A stretch of DNA of 64,000 nucleotides, from positions 102,854 through 166,853 of the forward strand of contig NW_025947706.1 in assembly GCF_000764305.2 (NCBI RefSeq), read 5' to 3'. How positions within the stretch are numbered: the stretch's first letter is position 1; each line of letters opens with the position of its first letter. Positions 47,374 through 58,860 of this stretch are shown here, in pieces. This DNA is from Hyalella azteca. Its lineage: Eukaryota; Arthropoda; Malacostraca; Amphipoda; Hyalellidae. The notes below the pieces were generated by a model that saw only the letters and a program-made list of their open reading frames with translations, was not told where the DNA came from and ran no database searches. A program made the position numbers and the translations under genes.

Positions 47374-47914
47374 CAGAGGTGGGCAGTAGCGCGCTACATG
47401 TAGCGGCCGCTACATTTTCAGTAGCGGTAGCGGCGCTACATTTAAGCAATTGTTGCGGTAGCTGTAGCTCCCGCTACATATTCAAGTAGCGATACGAGGT
47501 TTTGCCGCTACAGCGCTACCGCTACATTTATAGATAAAGCCTTAAGATTTTACTTAAAAGTATTAAATATTAATTAAAAACCAGCATGATACATACATAA
47601 TATAAATTAGAGAATAAAACTTTACGAAAAATTTCGGTGTAATGTTGTCAACCTCAGCCTGTTACTAGTGTCAACATGTTAGTTAAGTGTTACCAGAGGT
47701 GGGCAGTGGCGCTCTACATGTAGCGGTAGCAGTAGCGGCGCTACATTTAAACAATTGTAGCGGTAGCGCCCGCTACATTTAGAGCATGTAGCGGTAGCGG
47801 TAGCGCCCGCTACATTTAGAGCATGTAGCGGTAGCGGTAGCGCCCGCTACATTTAGAGCATGTAGCGGTAGCGGTAGCAGCCGCTACATTTCAAAGTAGC
47901 GCTGCCCAGCTCTG
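47374..47914. mobile_element. CAGAG-TGGGCAG hAT-type MITE, copy C, with perfect 8-bp duplication
   Basis: Starts CAGAGGTGGGCAG and ends CTGCCCAGCTCTG. GTCGTATC flanks both sides exactly (47,366-47,373 and 47,915-47,922), the 8-bp target duplication expected of hAT insertions. A second internal copy of the left end occurs at 47,694, so the element is composite: a 220-bp short form abuts a longer left portion. The subterminal sequence is a near-tandem run of GTAGCGGTAGCG. The middle (47,530-47,690) matches inverted sequence in copies A and B. Confidence 0.9.
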
Positions 47915-47922
47915 GTCGTATC

Positions 47923-48889
47923 GAACAGTATAATGCACAGTTTCTAGGTTGTACAGCGCGTCTTTCATTGACAATGATTTCTACTCTAGGAAAAAAACTA
48001 AAACCCATGCGTTTTTGTGAATGTTTCAGCCAATCGTTATTCAAATTACAAAAAGCATAGCCAACATCAAATTTTCACCCGAAATTACGGTTATCGTATA
48101 ATATAACTATAATTTGTGATTATTTTTTTGCGTACAGCTCCGGCAATCCCGCTGGATAAAAGGCACCAATATTTAAATATCTTTTAGAAACAGGAATTTC
48201 TGAAAATGAAATAAACCTCTTGGCACTTTCAGTTTTTGAAAATCCTAAAGAAATATGTTTTTGACCGCATGTGATTAATAAGAACTCCAAGACTATGATA
48301 ATTTGACTAAAATATTCAACGCCTATTGAAACGGCGATGTTGTATAAATAACTTGATATGCGCGATGCGGTGCAGGACACCTGTGAACGTACAAGTAATA
48401 ATGATCATGATAAATGCAGTCGTCAGCCATCCATTGATGAAGTGGCACATAAAAAAGGAATGAAAATGGGCGAAGGGCTGATTTAATAAGAAAAAATATA
48501 TATAAAGTAGTGTAGTTTCTATCATGTCATATATTTTAAGTTGGACACTCGGAGTGATTACTCCACCAATTTTACGTTACGTTCAGGTTCAGGTTCAAGA
48601 TTTTCATTACTTATCGTTTTGTCAGGTTGTCGCTGAGTTGCACTTGATAGGAACGTATGAAAAGGTTCTCTTTTGGAAAGGTTACGGCAACAATAGTACA
48701 AAGAGAGGGTTGTAATGTAACACTGGTACATTTCATATTAAATTGAGAAATTTGAGTTCACATCCTACGTTAATAAAAATCTCTAGTACATGAAAAATGT
48801 AATTTGAACACATTCAAAATTGAGAACCTATCAGTTTACATCATTAAAATCTCTCTATTTACCAGAACGTTGATAAATTGCAGTTCCGT
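47923..48889. other. no supported gene; two overlapping minus-strand frames
   Basis: Minus-strand frames at 48,120-48,380 and 48,316-48,525 encode hydrophobic stretches (for example AFIMIIITCTF). They overlap in different frames and I recognise neither, so they may be chance or a broken membrane protein. Confidence 0.3.
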
Positions 48890-49590
48890 TGAGCCGTACG
48901 TCCGTTGCAAACGACCGTATAATACACGCACACTTTACGGCCGTAGGTTCAGCGACCGTACCGCAGCTGAAGCCGCGCGTTTGCAGCCGTATTCCAAGTG
49001 GTCGTACTGCCGCTGTAGCCGCGCGTCCTCGCGATCGCTGTTCTTCATAACCGTCGTGTCTTGCTAATATTGATGCCTCACGGCCAGTCTCGCCGTAGGT
49101 TGTTTTACAACGACCGTACTTCAGAATAGTGGCGTAGGCTTCATCGTCGATGATAAGACTTCGGGCTCAATGCGGTTCTTCGGCGATTGAAGATGACTGT
49201 AACCGTACCGCTTCTTCTAATGCGAATAGTGACCGTCTCGTATTGATGACCGTACTGAAGATAATTCCTGGTGTAGAGCTCGGTGCTTGAAAACTTGAGA
49301 AAACTTGAGTCTTCCCATTGCCGACCTCATAATTGTATAACGTCTCGTGGCCTCTCGCATAGCCTCACGACCGAGTAGCAGCCGTACCGTTGATGTCGAC
49401 CGTACTTTGTGGATTTTCGACATGCTTACAGAACTCGTAGCTGCCTCGATAAGTCTAGGTTTCTCGCGACCGTCAATGTTCGAAAATGGCAACACTGCCG
49501 GCCTCACGGCCGCGGCCGTTACGTCCGCTGACTGCAGACCGTGCTTGCGTGACGGTCACCTCGGTAGAACCAACCCTTGGCGCGCATTTT
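48890..49590. repeat. GC/CpG-rich cluster of ACCGTA words
   Basis: GACCGTA, GCCGTA or close variants recur at least ten times with irregular spacing, in otherwise unrelated sequence. GC and CpG content is far above that of the neighbours. No conserved protein is seen on either strand. This could be a decayed minisatellite, an LTR leader or a binding-site cluster. Confidence 0.45.
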
Positions 49591-49594
49591 AAGG

Positions 49595-49605
49595 TCCTTA
49601 TATAC
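49595..49605 (-). promoter_or_regulatory. minus-strand TATA-box candidate
   Basis: GTATATAAGGA on the minus strand lies immediately upstream of the GC-rich ACCGTA cluster. A similar TATATAAGG occurs on the minus strand at 52,855. Suggestive of a retroelement-type promoter only. Confidence 0.3.
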
Positions 49606-51843
49606 GCTAGTGTCGCGCACAGTTAAGCCTATACCCTCGAAGTGACGCCACATTCCTCGATTGGAATGTCCCTCGAGCTGAGCTTGCCAACGCTCGATGT
49701 AAACTAACTCGTTCCCACGCTCTCGAAACAACCGCGTCTTATACCCTTGCTATATCGCTTCGACCCACATTCTTAGCATTCTTAACACCTACGCATAATA
49801 CATGTTCAATATTACCTACTTTATTCATTTCCATTCAACTTCCCTAAAAAAAGGCTCGAGACTTTTTTCTATCCTAGTGATATTTGATAATGTTAAAAGC
49901 GAACAAACTTCCATTACAATAAATTAAATTATTCGTGACCACCACTCGTACACATATGAATCAATACTCGACATTCTCAGTAAACGATCATTATTCCAAC
50001 ATACAAATCGTTAGCCTAATATCTCGCGGTCCCTAAATTCTTTCGTAAACACATGAAAATGAACATTCTACAAAGTATCCACCTAAAATGTGAATTATTC
50101 ATATCAACTCATGACACGACACCGTTACATTTCCATTAAATAGTATTCGCACAGACAAGAATCATCCATACAACTCATACACATTAATCATTCCCTATTC
50201 ACTTCTTACATATTCATCATCTTTTACTTTATTAAATCATGTTACTCCGAACATTAGATTTTACAACTCATTTATCGCAGAACTGATGCACTACGCGAGT
50301 TTAAACAATTACGGGTTGCAGCGAGAACAATGTCTCCTGCGTATCTCTTGTTTAAGAATCCAGACAGGCAGGTTGGTGAACTAAACAAAAAGAAAAATAA
50401 AAACCTATCCCTACCTACAACATATCCTCAACTTGATCAGTGTGCATTTTCTAGAGCCATCACTCGATCAAAAATCGTCGCGCCTCATCAACCGCGCATT
50501 ATCATGTCAAATTTCCGCCTTTTCAACGGCGTCTCATCATTTCAAAAATCTCTGCCCTCCTGGCAAAACGAGTTCCCTTCCTGACTTTCCTGAATACTTT
50601 CCCTAAACATTTCCTTGTCATTCAAGTTCTCGCAGAACTATTCATCAAACTTCTCGTAATTCATTATAATTCTCGGAAAAATAAATCATCATCTGTGTTT
50701 TTAATATCTCATTAGAATCTATCATTTCTACGACATCTCAAAATCCACCTAAGTTTTTATGACTCGCTCGTAATCACCTTGCCTTCAAAGCGGCAGCACC
50801 CTATTCCAAATCTTCGTACATCGCACATCCTATAATAGTTACATGTCCCGCTACAGATATCCGAACTCGTTCTCGCTCATTCAGCTCATTACTATAGTTA
50901 TTCTTATTCATCAAACAAATTCATACGCAATTAAAATCTTTTCATCACTGGACTCAATCACATTCGTACATCGTCAGCAATCACTGACGCAATCACATTC
51001 GCAATCTGAACACGCGGAAAAAAATAAAAAATCAACGAGCAAAAAAAAAATGAAATCATAGACAAACAATAATTTTCTGAACGTGAAACTATACCGTTTG
51101 TGCATTCGTGTGCAAAATTGATACTATTAATATTCATTCTACCTTCGATACTTGCCACAAAATGCGAGATAAAAATAAAAGTAAAAAAAGTTTAGATAAA
51201 TCACTAGAAATCACTACACAGGTAAAAAAAATTCTGCCCGCCTGACCACCTTAATCTCTAAATTCTACCTTAATAAGCTATCCATGCATCTACAAATTAT
51301 TTCAAATTCAACTTACACTTCGAACTTTTATGTCTTAGTATTATAACTCCGCATTGAATCAGACTCTCTGCACGATACGGTAAATAATTTTTTGGAGACA
51401 TCACGAATGAAATGATTTTGTTGCCATCTCTATTAACATAACATAACATATTGATCTCGGCGCTGAAGTGTAGGCCTGATGTGGCCTGTCGCCGATTCTT
51501 TTCCTTTTCGTGCCTTGTTCACAGAAGATCTAATATAGTTTCATTTCACACGAATGCACATGAGAAAGAACAAGTTCTTCTCAGATATTTCTGGCACAGT
51601 ATCAAGCGTCCTAAATTTCACACAGTTGCTAAAATATATTTCGACAAAATTTAAAATGTCAGCATTAAAATCGGAATTATTTTATAAATCCAAACCTCTC
51701 AATGTACTTTGCCGTAAAATTTTCCAAATCCCACACCTAACACCACATGATTAGGCTAAGTTTTCTTTTCTTCCTACGTATGGGTTGAACTTAGATCTCA
51801 ACGTAACTCTCGATTCGGCTATGTTTTTCTCTTATCGTAGTGA
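49606..51843. other. no gene recognised
   Basis: AT-rich stretch poor in G on the plus strand. Frames at 50,330-50,584 and 50,843-51,061 have no motif I know. Confidence 0.4.
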
Positions 51844-52689
51844 ATGAATGACTGGAACTATTCTTGCTCGGGATCTATGACCACGAGAGTAGGTGTTTGT
51901 CGTTTATTGCATTCAGAAACCGTATTCAAAGGAAAAACGTACCTTTCACAGCCTCAAAGTTCTTATTTACTTAACTGTCAGGTTGGTTTCCCTAATTGGT
52001 TTCCGAGTGGCACAAAGGACGCGATGAGAAGTTCTCTATCTGGCAGCTACGATTTGACAAGGAGAATTGACACAAAGGGTTATCTCAACTCTTATATACT
52101 TAGAAAATCCTATCTTGATATAGAGCTGGGCACGGTGAAAATGACGAGGTCAAAAGTCCACTTGCAGAAAACCCAACACAGGTCTGGCAATAATAAGCAC
52201 ACAATTGGTCCTGACACCGGCCTAACAGTACTACAATTACTCAGCGAGGTTGAACAAAAGTAGCTATACAGACGCTAATAATTCAATCATTTTCCACATT
52301 GGTACATCACAGGATTGTGGAGAAGAAAAATCCCTAGGCGAATCCGAAGGTGGCCTGACCGTGACGCTTGTCACCCTTGGCTCTGGACGATGCGTTCTGG
52401 TGAGGTTCACTGGAGACGTCTCCCCGAGGGTTATTGGGAATATGAGGCTGCTAGGGAGAATATTCTCGGTTGATCAAGATTTCTTCTTCGTATGAAACTT
52501 TAAATCCGCAGGCAGTTTGTGGAGGTCGGCTACGAAGAAAATCAGCAGGAGTTCGAATAACAAGGCTCGAGTATGGCTTCCGTCAGCGAAGTCTGGATGT
52601 TCGTCTTGATTTGTCGCGGTTATCTCACTCGTCGCAGTTAATTTGCAGAACTTAATACCTCGCACACGCGGTGCTCTACCCAAGCTCGC
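51844..52689. other. unassigned; plus-strand 139-codon frame and possible LTR on minus strand
   Basis: A plus-strand frame at 51,844-52,263 has no recognised domain. On the minus strand a TATA-like AGTATATAAG (52,091-52,100) is followed about 170 bp later by AATAAA, a spacing seen in LTRs. I find no matching second LTR, so I leave this open. Confidence 0.25.
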
Positions 52690-52920
52690 GCCACGACGTC
52701 AAATTTGTCACTCAGCCGTAAGTCTCCACACACGAGACGTCCTCTCAGGACGCCGATTAACTCCGACTGCGCTCACTAAAGGTCTAAACACAGCACGAGA
52801 CTCCCTCCCAGCACGCTGGTTGACACTAATTGCGCTCCTTCTGCTTCTACCTCGCCCCTTATATAGCCCCGTTCGCTACCCGCGCGAGGCGTCGTAGACC
52901 CGCATCGTTTGAATCTCTAA
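52690..52920 (-). promoter_or_regulatory. GC-rich minus-strand promoter-like segment
   Basis: CTATATAAGGGG on the minus strand at 52,855-52,866 precedes two diverged tandem units (52,727-52,772 and 52,792-52,838, both with CACGAGAC and ACT-CG/AATTGCGCTC words). Further along the minus strand is TTTGACGTCGTGGCGCGAGC, a context resembling an LTR end next to a primer-binding site. Probably a solo LTR or 5' leader of a retroelement transcribed leftward. Confidence 0.35.
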
Positions 52921-53392
52921 CAGTCGGCTTGAATCAATCTTTAACGGTTATAGTTATATTTCCGGTTTTGAGATCCTTATTAATTCCTATACTAATCACA
53001 CAGCGTTCGACCCTGGGCTGATTCGGGAGCGCAGCCGTGCACCACCAATTTTGTGCACCAACAAGCCCTGAATCGAACGCCTTGGATCTCTCCGGACATC
53101 CACCAATTAGCCGTGAACCACTCGGCTTTGTCCACCTCCGGCCTGGCATAAAACCTGCCGTGCACCACCAGGCCGCGGATAGAATATGACTTCCGGGCAT
53201 CGTTAAATTGCGTAATTTTACGTTCACCGTATCTGAGGTTAGGTTTCAGATAGCATAGTTCTGTTCCAAAATTTATCGTCCTTCGACGAGTGGCCGTTCG
53301 ACCGAGGGCTGGTTCGACACACGGCTTAGATATGATTGTCCAGAATTGTTGAAGGCTACGTTCCGGAAGGCAGGAATCATGATGGTCCTTTT
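52921..53392. other. GC-rich spacer with short internal repeats
   Basis: CGTTCGACC-GGGCTG-TTCG occurs twice (about 53,004 and 53,296), and GTGCACCACCA twice (53,036, 53,161). The last 45 bp resemble, in the same orientation, 59,745-59,791 on the far side of the palindrome. Confidence 0.4.
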
Positions 53393-54015
53393 TTTGTAAA
53401 GCATGAAGCCCCAAGAGACCGGCTGCCTTTCTCCCCGAATGTTATTTTAGGTATTCCCATGCCAAAGTAAACTTAATGAATTTGTTATTAATATGGGTGC
53501 GTTTTTTTTATTTATTTATCCGTTTGTTTTGTGCTACTCAAATGCATTTCACTTGTATATCACGAACCTCAGATATCTTCGGTTTTTATGCATGGTAGTT
53601 TTTGTTTCGCAATCCGAGTAGCATCAAAACACCTCCTTTTTAAATGTTTATTTTTCATTCTCATTATTTATGTAGTTAGATCTTCAAGGACGATGGCGCC
53701 ATTTCATTACTCATCAGGCCCTTTTGATTTTTAGATACTTTTTTATTTGGTTATTGTTATTTTATGCTCAAAGGAGATTAATTAAGATATCTAGATCTTC
53801 GTTTTTTGTGATTCATTTTCCAAGTTTCGACCTAACCAGGAACTCATGCAGGTTCTTATATCGTTTATAGGAGAACATTGGCGGTGTCGGGAAAAGTGAT
53901 TGAGGATCTTTTTTCCATCGATCTGGTGCCAAGGTTCACACAGAGCTCGCCTCAAGTCACTTATTGATGTTTGCGGGATATATTTTGTTTTTAAAGAACA
54001 GGTTGCGTTGTTTTT

Positions 54016-55794
54016 ACCTTTCTGATTTGGTTTTTCCGCTCAGAGCCTCCTTCAGTTGTTCCAAACCAGCGCTTTGCAGTAGCCTCTTTGTCTCAGGTAT
54101 TTATAGAAAATTAGGGTAGTTTTCATAACATTCGGGACATTGTTGCAGTTCCGTTTGTGCCTTAATATTTCGCCCTTCAACAACCTTTCGAACAAAATGA
54201 GGGGTGCGAGCTTGAGGCCTGAATATACTGGAAAGTTTCAGTAGGTTTGAAGTAAGTTATGGTGTCCAACACTCCGTTCTTACGGAAGTTTTTCCCTCTA
54301 TATATTGTGAGATCAAGAAGATTTAGCTCATGATTGCTGATTTCAAGTGTGAAATTTAGAGACTCGTGTATTTTGTTGATTTTCTCCGGAAGCTTTTGAG
54401 ATCTTTCTCTTCTGCTCCGCTCAGGATAAAATGTCAACTTTGTATCTCCGATACATACTCCGTTTGGGAATTTGGTCTACAAAATTTCTCTCCAATGAGT
54501 GAAGGTAAATATTAGCAATCTCCGGTGAGCATCCCGAACCCTGTGTTAATCCGATCTCCTCCTTATAGAACGTTCCATTAAATTTCAGGAAGTTGTTTTC
54601 AAGTATCAGCTCTAAGATTTCTCCGAAGTCCAGCGTATTGATTTTTCAATTTTTGATTTTTACTTGAATACACTGGTCTCATAGGCCTTCGGATTTACGT
54701 CAATTGCTTCTCTTAATGGGATGTTTGTATACATTGATACATTATCCATTGATACTAGGAGGACGTTTGGGCTCAATTTCAGTGTTTTCAATATGTTTAG
54801 CAGTTCATGACTGTCTCTCATATATGTTTTTGATTTTTGACAATAGGTAGGAGAAGATACTCCGCAAGCTCACTTATTTTTTCACAGGGTCCACCATAGG
54901 CCGAGGTTGTGGATCTTCCCAACTTTCTCATCCTTTTGCGTTTGTTCGGGTATTATCGGCAACATATATATGGTTGGAGTCCTCTGTTCTTCCCGTTTCT
55001 GTTTCAGGAACGCCTATGTTTTTGAGTCTATTTTCCTTTGTTTTTGAGTTCCCAGCACTTAGGCTGGACTCTATGGTGAAGCATGTCCATAGGGTTGTAT
55101 TGTAGTTTTTTGTAATGTTTGATCATGAGATGCTTCTCGACAATTGAGAAGCATCTCGGTTTAATATAACGATTGCACATCCTTTATCCGCTGGTTTTAT
55201 AATAATGTTTTGATTGTTTGTAAAGACCTCAGTGCAAGTCTCTCCCTGTGGGAAAGAATGTTTTTAATTTTTTGAGTTTGTAATATCTTTAGCTCATATT
55301 TATTTTTGTTGAAATAACTCTTCAGCGGCATGCTTTCAAGTTTGGGAGGATTCCAGTTTGATTTCGTTACAAATGGTATAGCGTCTCTGTTATTATTTCG
55401 AAAATAAGTTCTCAAGTTCATACTTCTTCTGAGATCCGCCCGTGCCTTGGCCAGGTCAAAAAACTTTGGTTCACCCGGCGATGGGATAAATTTTTTCGCC
55501 TTTTGAAAGAAACTTTGATCTCATCTGTGGATAATTCCAGGTTTGATAGATTTTTTGATATAGCTCGGTAGACTGGAGACTGATTTACACCCGGACTTAA
55601 GAAATTGTGTAAAGTTCCGAGTCTTTTTTTCTTTTTCTCTCCACGTTACTTTTCCCTTCGTTTTATACGAGTTTTTATTATTTGCTTGTTTCGTTCGTAT
55701 CGATTTGAGCGAGATCCTTCCAGATTTTATGTTTACGATCATTCATAGGCGTTGCAACCTTGGGGTTCTCCTGGTTGTATTTTTGAACAGACAT
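54016..55794 (-). pseudogene. Penelope-like element reverse transcriptase, left copy (broken)
   Basis: Mirror image of the right copy, transcribed leftward from an ATG at 55,794. The pieces include the N-terminal basic region (55,742-55,521), the SHRERLALRSLQ segment (near 55,240), the KPADKG block, the TNIP block, and the terminal region at 54,437-54,177. It has the same frameshifts and stops as the right copy; a few extra single-base differences lie in the C-terminal part. See the right copy for domain detail. The two genes are head to head, diverging from the central spacer. Confidence 0.85.
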
Positions 55795-55799
55795 GAGGT

Positions 55800-55841
55800 G
55801 GGTTAGGTTAGGTTAGGTTAGGTTTAGGTTGGGTTGGGTTT
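55800..55841 (+). repeat. TTAGG telomere-type tract (left arm)
   Basis: About five units of TTAGG followed by degenerate TTTAGG and TTGGG units. It lies about 5 bp upstream of the ATG of the left Penelope-like gene, on its 5' side. Confidence 0.85.
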
Positions 55842-56236
55842 TCAGGCTTCGTGAGTATTTACTGCTGTCTTCGGCTAAAGTTACTCTCTGCTGTTTTTAT
55901 ATTATCTATATGTTCACTTCGTCTTTATATCTTTTTAACCTCTCCCTGTTCTTATATTTTAATTAGAAACACAGGCTTTATGGTTGTGGTAGGTTTTGCG
56001 CTTTAGATGGCATATATATTATTTCAGGTATTGGTTCTATGTTAAAATCATCGGACCGAGTGGCCTATGCGGAGGTCCGCTTCCTCATGTGCGCTCGTGT
56101 ATTGAAAAGTTACCTCGATTCTAGGGCTCCTATGAGAGCTATGTGGATTATACTCATATTGAGCGGAGGTGGCCAACTTAGGTCGTAGTTTTGTTGTATT
56201 CACTCACATAGAACTTTTATTATTCATATGATTTCG

Positions 56237-56640
56237 AATTTCCATTCGAGTTTTCTCAGAGGTACAGAACGGAAGCAAAAGGATAAACTCCCGACAAGTA
56301 ACATGGAAGATGAAGACGTGTTCAGATTTCTATCGAACGAAACAGAGTCACTGGAGTCAGATTTGATTCCCGCAGGGCAAATCGGTAAGGAAGATGCAAC
56401 ACCAGCGACCGCATCAAAAAACAAGATGGCTCAAGGGGCAAATCTCGTATGGGAGTTGAAACCACAATTCCGAGAGCTGTCGATGTTAACAAATTGGTCG
56501 TCAAGAACGAAGATGCCCTGGCGAGAGACCGCCCTTTAAGAAATATTATTCATGTTTCTCATTTCTATCCTCTGCCTAATGGGTGAGGCTGTCTTCCAAA
56601 CCGTTGGTATGGTAAATAAGGATTCTGATTGAATAAATAT
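56237..56640. other. central spacer of the palindrome
   Basis: 404 bp present once, between the two arms. It contains the short frame listed separately and no repeat I recognise. The spacer is long enough that the arms do not form a perfect hairpin tip. Confidence 0.7.
56303..56539 (+). CDS. short hypothetical frame in the palindrome spacer
   Basis: 78 codons from ATG, acidic at the start (MEDEDVFRFL) with a Lys/Arg-rich end. No relative is known to me. It is open on the plus strand while the opposite strand also has a 60-66-codon frame, so coding status is uncertain. Its unique position between two PLE copies makes it either part of an element's 5' region or host sequence caught between two insertions. 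Confidence 0.2.
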   Translation: MEDEDVFRFLSNETESLESDLIPAGQIGKEDATPATASKNKMAQGANLVWELKPQFRELSMLTNWSSRTKMPWRETAL

Positions 56641-57035
56641 AAATCATAAGAATAATAAAAGTTCTATGTGAGTGAATACAACAAAACTACGACCTACGTT
56701 GGCCACCACCGCTCAATATGAGTATAATCCACATAGCTCTCATAGGAGCCCTAGAATCGAGGTAACTTTTCAATACACGAGCGCACATGAGGAAGCGGAC
56801 CTCCGCATAGGCCACTCGGTCCGATGATTTTAACATAGAACCAATACCTGAAATAATATATATGCCATCTAAAGCGCAAAACCTACCACAACCATAAAGC
56901 CTGTGTTTCTAAATAAAATATAAGAACAGGGAGAGGTTAAAAAGATATAAAGACGAAGTGAACATATAGATAATATAAAAACAGCAGAGAGTAACTTTAG
57001 CCGAAGACAGCAGTAAATACTCACGAAGCCTGAAA

Positions 57036-57075
57036 ACCCAACCCAACCTAAACCTAACCTAACCTAACCTAACCC
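57036..57075 (-). repeat. TTAGG telomere-type tract (right arm)
   Basis: CCTAA units on the plus strand, about five, with degenerate CCCAA units outside them. They end 5 bp before the ATG at 57,081 of the right Penelope-like gene. Confidence 0.85.
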
Positions 57076-57080
57076 ACCTC

Positions 57081-58860
57081 ATGTCTGTTCAAAAATACAA
57101 CCAGGAGAACCCCAAGGTTGCAACGCCTATGAATGATCGTAAACATAAAATCTGGAAGGATCTCGCTCAAATCGATACGAACGAAACAAGCAAATAATAA
57201 AAACTCGTATAAAACGAAGGGAAAAGTAACGTGGAGAGAAAAAGAAAAAAAGACTCGGAACTTTACACAATTTCTTAAGTCCGGGTGTAAATCAGTCTCC
57301 AGTCTACCGAGCTATATCAAAAAATCTATCAAACCTGGAATTATCCACAGATGAGATCAAAGTTTCTTTCAAAAGGCGAAAAAATTTATCCCATCGCCGG
57401 GTGAACCAAAGTTTTTTGACCTGGCCAAGGCACGGGCGGATCTCAAAAGAAGTATGAACTTGAGAACTTATTTTCGAAATAATAACAGAGACGCTATACC
57501 ATTTGTAACGAAATCAAACTGGAATCCTCCCAAACTTGAAAGCATGCCGCTGAAGAGTTATTTCAACAAAAATAAATATGAGCTAAAGATATTACAAACT
57601 CAAAAAATTAAAAACATTCTTTCCCACAGGGAGAGACTTGCACTGAGGTCTTTACAAACAATCAAAACATTATTATAAAACCAGCGGATAAAGGATGCGC
57701 AATCGTTATATTAAACCGAGATGCTTCTCAATTGTCGAGAAGCATCTCATGATCAAACATTACAAAAAACTACAATACAACCCTATGGACATGCTTCACC
57801 ATAGAGTCCAGCCTAAGTGCTGGGAACTCAAAAACAAAGGAAAAATAGACTCAAAAACATAGGCGTTCCTGAAACAGAAACGGGAAGAACAGAGGACTCC
57901 AACCATATATATGTTGCCGATAATACCCGAACAAACGCAAAAGGATGAGAAAGTTGGGAAGATCCACAACCTCGGCCTATGGTGGACCCTGTGAAAAAAT
58001 AAGTGAGCTTGCGGAGTATCTTCTCCTACCTATTGTCAAAAATCAAAAACATATATGAGAGACAGTCATGAACTGCTAAACATATTGAAAACACTGAAAT
58101 TGAGCCCAAACGTCCTCCTAGTATCAATGGATAATGTATCAATGTATACAAACATCCCATTAAGAGAAGCAATTGACGTAAATCCGAAGGCCTATGAGAC
58201 CAGTGTATTCAAGTAAAAATCAAAAATTGAAAAATCAATACGCTGGACTTCGGAGAAATCTTAGAGCTGATACTTGAAAACAACTTCCTGAAATTTAATG
58301 GAACGTTCTATAAGGAGGAGATCGGATTAACACAGGGTTCGGGATGCTCACCGGAGATTGCTGATATTTACCTTCACTCATTGGAGAGAAATTTTGTAGA
58401 CCAAATTCCCAAACGGAGTATGTATCGGAGATACAAAGTTGACATTTTATCCTGAGCGGAGCAGAAGAGAAAGATCTCAAAAGCTTCCGGAGAAAATCAA
58501 CAAAATACACGAGTCTCCAAATTTCACACTTGAAATCAGCAATCATGAGCTAAATCTTCTTGATCTCACAATATATAGAGGGAAAAACTTCCGTAAGAAC
58601 GGAGTGTTGGACACCATAACTTACTTCAAACCTACTGAAACTTTCCAGTATATTCAGGCCTCAAGCTCGCACCCCTCATTTTGTTCGAAAGGTTGTTGAA
58701 GGGCGAAATATTAAGGCACAAACGGAACTGCAACAATGTCCCGAATGTTATGAAAACTACCCTAATTTTCTATAAATACCTGAGACAAAGAGGCTACTGC
58801 AAAGCGCTGGTTTGGAACAACTGAAGGAGGCTCTGAGCGGAAAAACCAAATCAGAAAGGT
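57081..58860 (+). pseudogene. Penelope-like element reverse transcriptase, right copy (broken)
   Basis: From ATG 57,081 the basic N-terminal part is interrupted by stops and frameshifts. Then come SHRERLALRSLQ (about 57,625), IIKPADKGCAIVILNR (about 57,668-57,715), a MLPIIPE segment where the family has a P-FYxLPKIHK block (about 57,912), LLVSMDNVSMYTNIP (about 58,110-58,155, retaining the first catalytic Asp), ILENNFLKFNG and LTQGSGCSPEIADIY (about 58,270-58,370). The second catalytic box, normally Y-x-D-D, reads YKVD at about 58,428-58,439, so one Asp is lost. KPADKG and YTNIP are hallmarks of Penelope-like RTs. At least five breaks. No GIY-YIG endonuclease domain is recognisable after the RT, which could mean an endonuclease-lacking type or decay. 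Confidence 0.85.

Larger units (their letters stand above)
53393..56236 (-). repeat. left arm of 6.1-kb palindrome
   Basis: 2,844 bp that is the inverse of 56,641-59,483. Matching begins at TTTGTAAAGCATGAAGCC and runs to TTATTATTC-TATGATTT. By eye I find about a dozen differences (for example at 53,930, 54,360, 55,035 and 55,975), so identity exceeds 99 percent. The arm carries a broken Penelope-like RT and a TTAGG tract. Confidence 0.95.
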
